DNA of 64,000 nucleotides, taken from positions 448,249 through 512,248 of the forward strand of contig NZ_FQXG01000003.1 in the NCBI RefSeq assembly GCF_900129905.1. The letters are read 5' to 3'. Source of the stretch: Ferrimonas marina. GTDB lineage: Bacteria; Pseudomonadota; Gammaproteobacteria; Enterobacterales; Shewanellaceae. This document shows, piece after piece, positions 58,970 to 64,000 of the stretch. A program made the position numbers and the translations under genes. Under the pieces are notes generated by a model. That model made no database searches. It saw only the letters and a list, made by a program, of their open reading frames with translations, and had not been told where the DNA came from. How positions within the stretch are numbered: the first letter of the stretch is position 1; each line of letters starts with the position of its first letter.

Positions 58970-60103
58970 ATGGCCTATAGCGTGTTCGATGAAACCAGCA
59001 ACAGCCCATTGGAGCAGCCGATGTTCCTGGGCCAACCGGTCAGCGTTGCCCGATACGACCAGCAGCGCTACAAGTTCTTTGAAGATCTGATTGAGAAGCA
59101 GATGTCCTTCTTCTGGCGCCCGGAAGAGGTCGACGTCAGCAAGGATCGGATGGACTTCATGATGCTGCCGCCAGAGCAGCGCCATATCTTCACCAAGAAC
59201 CTGCAGTATCAGATCCTGCTCGATAGCGTCCAAGGGCGTTCGCCCAACGTCGCGTTGCTGCCGCTGGTGTCCTTACCTGAGCTGGAGACCTGGATTGAGA
59301 CCTGGGCCTACTTCGAGACCATTCACAGCCGCTCCTACACTCACATCATCCGGAACATCGTCAATGATCCGGGTGAGATCTTTGATGACGTACTCAATGA
59401 CCCCAAGATCCTGGCCAGGGCCAAGTCAGTCACCAAGCATTACGACAAGTTGTACGCGATGGGGTCACTGTACAACACCCTCGGCGAGGGGACCTACGAC
59501 ATCGACGGTGAACAGGTCGAGGTGAGCACCTTTGCGCTCAAGCAGCAACTGTACTTGGTGTTGGTGGCGGTGAACATTCTGGAAGGGATCCGCTTCTACG
59601 TTAGCTTCGCCTGCTCATTCGCCTTTGCTGAGCTCGAGTTGATGGAGGGCAACGCTAAGTTGATCCGCCTGATCGCTCGCGACGAACAGCTGCACCTGGT
59701 TGGCACCCAATACAAGCTCAACCTGATCCACCAGGGCAAGGAGGGCGAAGAGTTCGCCACCGCCGCAGAGTCCGTACGCGAAGAGGCGCATGAGATCTGC
59801 CGTAAGGCTGCGGAGGAGGAAAAGGACTGGGCCCGCTACCTGTTCAAAGACGGCTCCATGATCGGGGTGAACGAGGAGATCCTGTCCAGTTACATCGACT
59901 ACATCATGGTAGAGCGAATGGAGGCGATTGGCTTTACTGCGCCAACCGGTGCCCCCAAAGCCAACCCCTTGCCCTGGATGCAGGCCTGGCTCGAATCCGA
60001 CAAGGTCCAGGTTGCGCCGCAGGAGGTCGAGGTGTCCTCCTACCTTACCGGTCAGTTTGATTCCAAGGATGCGACGGCGGAGTTGGATGACATCGACTTG
60101 TGA
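58970..60103 (+). CDS. nrdB: class Ia ribonucleoside-diphosphate reductase, beta subunit
   Basis: NrdB carries the diiron-tyrosyl radical used by NrdA. Iron ligands are visible as D85, E116, H119 and the later E and H in ARDEQLHL. The radical tyrosine is Y123 in [10 protein letters not shown] (E. coli D84, E115, H118, Y122 without Met). The C-terminal peptide that docks into NrdA is SYLTGQFDS...DDIDL. GAGGG precedes the ATG. A terminator follows, with no yfaE ferredoxin gene of the kind found after E. coli nrdB. Confidence 0.97.
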   Translation: MAYSVFDETSNSPLEQPMFLGQPVSVARYDQQRYKFFEDLIEKQMSFFWRPEEVDVSKDRMDFMMLPPEQRHIFTKNLQYQILLDSVQGRSPNVALLPLVSLPELETWIETWAYFETIHSRSYTHIIRNIVNDPGEIFDDVLNDPKILARAKSVTKHYDKLYAMGSLYNTLGEGTYDIDGEQVEVSTFALKQQLYLVLVAVNILEGIRFYVSFACSFAFAELELMEGNAKLIRLIARDEQLHLVGTQYKLNLIHQGKEGEEFATAAESVREEAHEICRKAAEEEKDWARYLFKDGSMIGVNEEILSSYIDYIMVERMEAIGFTAPTGAPKANPLPWMQAWLESDKVQVAPQEVEVSSYLTGQFDSKDATAELDDIDL

Positions 60104-60117
60104 TCAATCCGGTCGCT

Positions 60118-60146
60118 AAAGCGGGCCCGGTAGGGCCCGCTTTTTT
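60118..60146 (+). terminator. terminator after nrdAB
   Basis: A perfect 8-bp stem GCGGGCCC/GGGCCCGC with a 4-nt loop and six T residues, 15 nt after the nrdB stop. Confidence 0.9.
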
Positions 60147-60205
60147 GTGGTGCACTAAGTGGTTGCCCAGTCTACGCTTTGCAGAAATGCCACCGGAGCA
60201 TTCCG

Positions 60206-60526
60206 ATGGAACTCTATTGCTCTCACTGCGACTACACAGATTTTCGAGAACTAGCAACGGATCACTGTCAGGGTGATGACCTCACCTTGTGTTGCCGCCG
60301 CTGCGGCATGCCGTACCTACCAGACCACTTTCAATTGGTCTCTTTGCGGGTGGATGATCGCCGGCCATTGGCAGAGGCGCAGCGGCTAATGTCCGAGTTA
60401 ATGGAGCACCCAGTCTATAAAGAGCAGTCACTCCTCACCTTGTGGGATGGCCATCTGGTACGAGTACTGGGCGAGGTGCATCGGTTGTTGATGCTGGCCC
60501 AGGACAAAGCCGACAGAACTGACTAA
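60206..60526 (+). CDS. zinc-ribbon-like protein, 106 aa
   Basis: The N-terminal ~40 residues hold two Cys pairs (YCSHCDYTDF and LCCRRCGMPYLP), a zinc-ribbon pattern. The rest is helical (AQRLMSELMEHPVYKEQ... EVHRLLMLAQ). ATG 60206 is chosen for GGAG at 7 nt. It is separated from nrdB by a terminator. Role unknown; such ribbons often bind nucleic acid or protein. Confidence 0.6.
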   Translation: MELYCSHCDYTDFRELATDHCQGDDLTLCCRRCGMPYLPDHFQLVSLRVDDRRPLAEAQRLMSELMEHPVYKEQSLLTLWDGHLVRVLGEVHRLLMLAQDKADRTD

Positions 60527-60689
60527 CTATTCAGTCAACTGCATTATATTCCAGGCAATCTGCTTACTGGCAATCACTATGAGTGCATGGTCAAGCAGAT
60601 GGCAGGCAAGATCGGGGGGCACCCTGCCAACTGTGGCAAGATCAAGGGAAGTCCCAGTTGGAGATTCGCGTTTGTACTTTGGCGCCATT

Positions 60690-61223
60690 ATGAGGAAAGG
60701 GGTGCTGTCACCGCGACATGGCGGCTCTGATGGTTTTAACCCCTGGTGGTTTGCCTTGTTGGCCATGGTCGCCTTGGCAATCCATGTACCGCTGTTCGCT
60801 GCAATGACTTTGTGGTTTGAGTCCGGCCACCCTGACAGCCATATCCAAACCTTCTCCGATGCCACCTGGGTCACCCTGATGGCCATCAGTACAATTGGTT
60901 ACGGTGATCTGGTCCCGCTGACCCTGGGTGCACGGATCACCAACATCGTCGCGTTTGTCGCCTGTATTGGCTTTATGACGGTGCTGGGCCTGCCGTTCTA
61001 TCTTCAGGCAGTATCCCTGATCAACAACGCTGTTCGCCGGCAGGACAGCCGCCGACATCATCTCGAGAACCGGCGCTACGCCCGCATGATCTCCCGCAGG
61101 ATGGACCAGTACGACGATCACCTCGATCAGGTAATGAGCAAATTGGACCGGCTTGAGCAACTGATGGACAGGGAGGCCGTGAGGAACGAGCAAGAACAGA
61201 AAGACTCACCCCCAGCAAAATAA
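60690..61223 (+). CDS. two-TM potassium channel (Ion_trans_2), 177 aa
   Basis: Two membrane helices (FALLAMVALAIHVPLFAAMTLW and ITNIVAFVACIGFMTVLGLPFYL) flank a pore loop with the K+ selectivity filter TIGYGD at residues 68-73. A cytoplasmic basic coiled coil follows (HLENRRYARMISRRMDQYDDHLDQVMSKLDRLEQLMD), which may help tetramerise it. The start is uncertain: 60690 or 60579, neither with a strong ribosome site. Small KcsA-like channels occur in some phages and mobile elements. Confidence 0.8.
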   Translation: MRKGVLSPRHGGSDGFNPWWFALLAMVALAIHVPLFAAMTLWFESGHPDSHIQTFSDATWVTLMAISTIGYGDLVPLTLGARITNIVAFVACIGFMTVLGLPFYLQAVSLINNAVRRQDSRRHHLENRRYARMISRRMDQYDDHLDQVMSKLDRLEQLMDREAVRNEQEQKDSPPAK

Positions 61224-61270
61224 TCTTTTGCTGAAACGTGGCTCGCAATAAAAATAATTAGAAGGGCGAC

Positions 61271-61939
61271 ATGAAACGAGCAAAATTTATCGGAACGGTT
61301 ATTCAGCCGCTGGGGTTGAAAGGCCGCTTGCTATATCAAGCGGTGGACAACGAGCACTATATTCCCAGTGACGCTCGCGTACTCCGCGCAACCCCCAGCA
61401 GTGATAATGAAGTGCTGGGGGCAAGCGAATACGGCCGGGTGTATTCACGCCATCAGCCACAGGGCGCTGAGTTCGTCAGGCTAAGCCAAACCGGCGTTGA
61501 GCCGGTCGGTGTGGTAGTGGTAGATGACAGTGACCCGGTCCGTAGCAGAGAGGACCTGTTTGAACAGCATGGCGCCCCGAACCTGGTGTTCCTGGGTGTG
61601 ACTGAGCCCACCTCCCACTACGACCGGCTGACCGTCTATGAGCCATGCGGTGGTGTCCCGGTTACCCCGGTAGGGGACAAGGTCGTACTGTTGTCTCCCT
61701 CCAGGCCGCCGGCCGGTACCGTGGTCATGGATGGATTGGGCGATGCCTACCTGGGTCACGGCAGTAACGGCGTCAACGTGTATAGCTTTGAGCAGATCCT
61801 GGCGGTGCTGATTGACGACATGGGGATGGGGGAAGAGGAGGCGATCGAGTATGCCTGCTTTAATATCACCGGCGCCTGGATAGGCGACAACACCCCGCTG
61901 ATCATCACCGAAGAGCCGATCTACGATGAGTTGGAATAG
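61271..61939 (+). CDS. hypothetical protein, 222 aa
   Basis: A soluble, beta-rich protein without a recognised family (PVGVVVVDDSDPVRSREDLFEQ, LVFLGVTEP, VVLLSPSRPPAGTVVMDGLG). The C-terminal part is acidic and helical (FEQILAVLIDDMGMGEEEAIEYACFNITG), resembling an initiator-like or phage-associated fold in flavour only. AGAAGG precedes the ATG. Followed by a strong terminator. Confidence 0.55.
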   Translation: MKRAKFIGTVIQPLGLKGRLLYQAVDNEHYIPSDARVLRATPSSDNEVLGASEYGRVYSRHQPQGAEFVRLSQTGVEPVGVVVVDDSDPVRSREDLFEQHGAPNLVFLGVTEPTSHYDRLTVYEPCGGVPVTPVGDKVVLLSPSRPPAGTVVMDGLGDAYLGHGSNGVNVYSFEQILAVLIDDMGMGEEEAIEYACFNITGAWIGDNTPLIITEEPIYDELE

Positions 61940-61954
61940 GCATTTGAATTCGGT

Positions 61955-61991
61955 GAAGAGGCAAGGCATGCGTGCTTTGCCTCTTCTTTTG
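61955..61991 (+). terminator. strong terminator
   Basis: A long near-perfect stem (GAAGAGGCAA with its complement, extended by GCA/TGC) and a short loop, then TTTT, 16 nt after the stop at 61939. Confidence 0.85.
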
Positions 61992-62441
61992 TTGCACAGA
62001 ACTGGCCAACCAAACTTGTGCTTTTTATTTGCGTTAGGTCTGGCCGGCCATTTCCTTACTTCATACAACCTAAACTTCAGCGGTGGACAACTCTCTTAAA
62101 AAGATCCCTGTCTCACCCAACGAGCCTGACTATATCTCAATGACAGACAAGATCCGACACTAAAAAGAGAAAAACTCCCTCTTTTTAATAAACATTTGTT
62201 AACCACTTGTAGAAAGTCACCGGTAAGAGATTATTGCTAGCGTTAATTCCATTAACGGTGGCAAGTTAAATACCTCAACAAAGCCAATGGCCAAATGGAT
62301 GTAATGGCTTTCATGGTCACATAGGGATTATCGGCAAAAAAGGAATAATCCACAGGAATTGGTGGCTACGGGCGGTCTCTGTCACTAGCGGGTTAGTCAG
62401 GGCAGGGCATTGTGCTGTGCATCAAGGGTGGTCATCGCGGG
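61992..62441. other. 450-bp intergenic region without a supported gene
   Basis: AT-rich for the window. It contains a hairpin at 62163-62187 (AAAAAGAG/CTCTTTTT) and a one-mismatch DnaA-box-like nonamer TAATCCACA at 62346-62354. No run of further DnaA boxes or iterons is obvious, so an origin is not claimed. Confidence 0.35.
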
Positions 62442-63125
62442 CTATCGAGCTCGAGCCTGGCTGGGTTCCTGGATGGGTATGAGGTTCAGCGGTAACACAT
62501 TGTGGGGGTACAGGTGCATCTCGTAACAGGTCAGGCCAGCTGTTTTGTCGTTACCCTCGGACTGTGAGTGCAGCACTGGGATCACGTCATGCTGGTAAAG
62601 GATTTCCACCACCGGCGCCAGTTCACCTGCCACCAGCAGTGAAATCGGTCCGAGCAGGTGTCCGTCTGAGCCAATGAGATCATGCTGGAAGGGCACGGTA
62701 AACACGGTCGCGGCCTTGGGATCGTAAGGTCCGTCTTTCGTCGCATCGTGTGACACAGGCAGTTCCACCTGGAAGCCAGCGTTTTGCCAGGCCTGGCTAC
62801 AGGCCAGGACCCGGTGCCACAGCGGCACTGAGCTGCCTGTGGGGTCATCTTGCAGCGACGGCATCAGCATGCGCCGCAGTTGCGCCATCACGGGTTGTTT
62901 CGCTAGGTTCTTGCTGGTGTAGCGGATCAGCACATCAATGTCGGCCGCCAGGGCCCGGTCAAACAGTTTCCGTTTTTGCGCTCGTTTGAACCACAGCAGC
63001 AGGAACTGGTTTTCAGCGTAGGTGGCCCGCTTGCTCTCACCATCAATGCGCGCCATTTCAAAGGCAATTAAGGCGGCGGTGGCCAGATCGTGTCGTAACG
63101 CCTGCAGGGGGCGTGGTTCAGTCAT
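62442..63125 (-). CDS. hypothetical protein, 227 aa
   Basis: The N-terminal half is helical and basic (LRHDLATAALIAFEMARIDGESKR... LWFKRAQKRKLFDRALAADIDVLIRY). The C-terminal half has strands (GPISLLVAGELAPVVEILY, CYEMHLYPHNVLPLNLIP). No signal peptide or known motif. The start could be 63125, 63137 or 63152. Function unknown. Confidence 0.5.
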   Translation of the reverse strand: MTEPRPLQALRHDLATAALIAFEMARIDGESKRATYAENQFLLLWFKRAQKRKLFDRALAADIDVLIRYTSKNLAKQPVMAQLRRMLMPSLQDDPTGSSVPLWHRVLACSQAWQNAGFQVELPVSHDATKDGPYDPKAATVFTVPFQHDLIGSDGHLLGPISLLVAGELAPVVEILYQHDVIPVLHSQSEGNDKTAGLTCYEMHLYPHNVLPLNLIPIQEPSQARAR

Positions 63126-63549
63126 AACGGTCAACATTGGTTTCGGATTCAAAGGGGAAATTAGACATTAACCGCAGAGGATTCAACCTTATTACGGTCA
63201 TTTTCAGACTTTGAACCAGATTGTTTGTCACCGCAAAAGTGGTCAGATCCGCCATAAAGGGTACTGTAGGGAACCAAAGGCCCTTCCACGGTGACACGTA
63301 CCAAAATAAAACTATGTACAACAGTACGTTAGGAGGATGATGCACAACGAACCATCACCCGTAGCCAGTTGGTGAAAAGGTGGGCGCGTGGTAATCTTCT
63401 GGTCGTTATCTGGTCGCGGATAAAGCAGTACGCGCAGTGTTGAAATGGATTCACACATGCTCAGGCAAGCTCGAATGACACCGCTGTTGGTGTTGCGGGC
63501 AGGGTTAGCGGTACTTGACCGGTCAAGGAATGACCGGGGAGGGGAAAGG
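63126..63549. other. 424-bp region between divergent genes
   Basis: It contains GTAC-AACA-GTAC (63316-63327) just before AGGAGG and a 12-codon frame 63337-63375 that could be a leader peptide. Nothing else is recognised. Confidence 0.25.
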
Positions 63550-64000
63550 ATGTCTCTGAGATCGATTTACTGGTTGGTGCCGCTGTCGCGGGCCAGGGAA
63601 CACTGGGAGCAGTTTCTCCGCCGTGATTGGGAGATCCAGTACCTGGTGATCGGGTTATTCCCAACCATGTTGGCCGGATTGGCGTTACTGATTTATTTAA
63701 GCCCATCCACCACCCAGGTCGCGGTGTGGTTGTTGGCGGGAACGGCGCAATTGCTGGTGCTGCGTGGCTTTGTATTGCTGCGTCGCGACGGTTTTTTGCA
63801 AAGCGCTCTGGATGTCACCGGCCTGGAAGACGAAACGCCGTTGCCACAGCAATGGGAGGAATTGAGCTTTATGCTCAAGGACGACGATGCGGCCACATCC
63901 GGAGTTAATAAGACTCAAGGCCCTGTTAATAAGCTACAGATGACCGCTTTGGCGTCTATGAAATTAGACAAACACCGTGACGAACAAGCCGACAAACAAG
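63550..64000 (+). CDS. two-pass membrane protein, partial at window end
   Basis: It starts at ATG 63550 after GGGGAGGGGAAAGG and stays open for 150 codons to the window edge. Two adjacent membrane segments (YLVIGLFPTMLAGLALLIYL and VAVWLLAGTAQLLVLRGFVLL) follow an amphipathic N-terminus with Trp and Arg (EHWEQFLRRDWE). The tail is Lys/Asp/Gln-rich and polar. No family recognised from the visible part. Confidence 0.6.
   Translation, partial: MSLRSIYWLVPLSRAREHWEQFLRRDWEIQYLVIGLFPTMLAGLALLIYLSPSTTQVAVWLLAGTAQLLVLRGFVLLRRDGFLQSALDVTGLEDETPLPQQWEELSFMLKDDDAATSGVNKTQGPVNKLQMTALASMKLDKHRDEQADKQ

Noticed and set aside
62346..62354. DnaA-box-like nonamer in the 450-bp gap, suggesting an origin
   Set aside because: A single one-mismatch box without iterons, an AT-rich unwinding tract or an adjacent initiator gene is not enough.

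Overview
The window reads as accessory DNA from a Gram-negative gammaproteobacterium, and the proteins point to an aquatic, Alteromonadales-like host. The basis is NrdA/NrdB of the Escherichia coli class Ia type with residue-for-residue alignment of the active site, RdgC, an H-NS-family protein, an outer-membrane phospholipase A-like protein, a TIGR04219-type outer-membrane protein and several lipobox signal peptides. There are no rRNA, tRNA, ribosomal-protein or core-metabolism genes apart from nrdAB. About two thirds of the genes are unrecognised. SSB, H-NS-like, RdgC, PhoH2, a polyvalent metallopeptidase, an M15-type lysin and many DUF proteins favour a large plasmid, chromid or giant mobile island over ordinary chromosome. 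No replication, partition, transfer or capsid genes are visible, so the replicon type is an inference.

Layout. 0-8.3 kb: small hypothetical genes with a DUF4326 protein (cut by the window edge), a DUF6884 protein and a lipoprotein/membrane-protein pair. 8.2-13 kb: an outer-membrane protein, ssb, two members of a secreted Trp/Cys-rich family and a DUF3820-like protein. 13.4-17 kb: small genes including an alarmone-hydrolase-like HD protein overlapping an RMF/CrpP-like peptide. 17-21 kb: a polyvalent protein with two zincin motifs, an M15-type lysin and a PldA-like protein with changed catalytic and calcium-site residues. 21-24.2 kb: a minus-strand array of four diverged membrane-anchored paralogues. 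24.5-30 kb: PIN-PhoH (PhoH2), then a three-gene translationally coupled operon of unknown function. 30-35 kb: signalling proteins (TPR with degenerate GGDEF, XRE regulator, winged helix plus EAL). 35-44 kb: DUF4262, an AP2-like protein, a methyltransferase-like protein, a third secreted Trp/Cys-rich protein, a four-gene minus operon (TIM barrel, two helical proteins, a 45-aa membrane peptide), a large unknown protein and a DUF262 protein. 44-53 kb: an RCC1-repeat lipoprotein, a phosphoesterase, a 1160-aa Ig-like (Big2) lipoprotein and an H-NS-like protein. 53-64 kb: rdgC, a ParB-like protein, nrdAB, a K+ channel and hypothetical genes.

Two signals tie scattered genes together. The first is a 14-bp inverted repeat, TATAY-N4-RTATA, found at nine intergenic sites. 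At several it sits in or against a good sigma-70 promoter (ssb, 5.95 kb, 8.86 kb, 12.1 kb, 21.8 kb, 44.0 kb), as an operator would. It suggests one repressor controls much of the element. The second is a GGTAAAAT element with no good -35 partner in front of several unknown genes. A surface theme also recurs: the three secreted Trp/Cys-rich proteins and the RCC1 lipoprotein share a G-x-W-G-x-W module, and the element also carries a Big2 lipoprotein and outer-membrane proteins.
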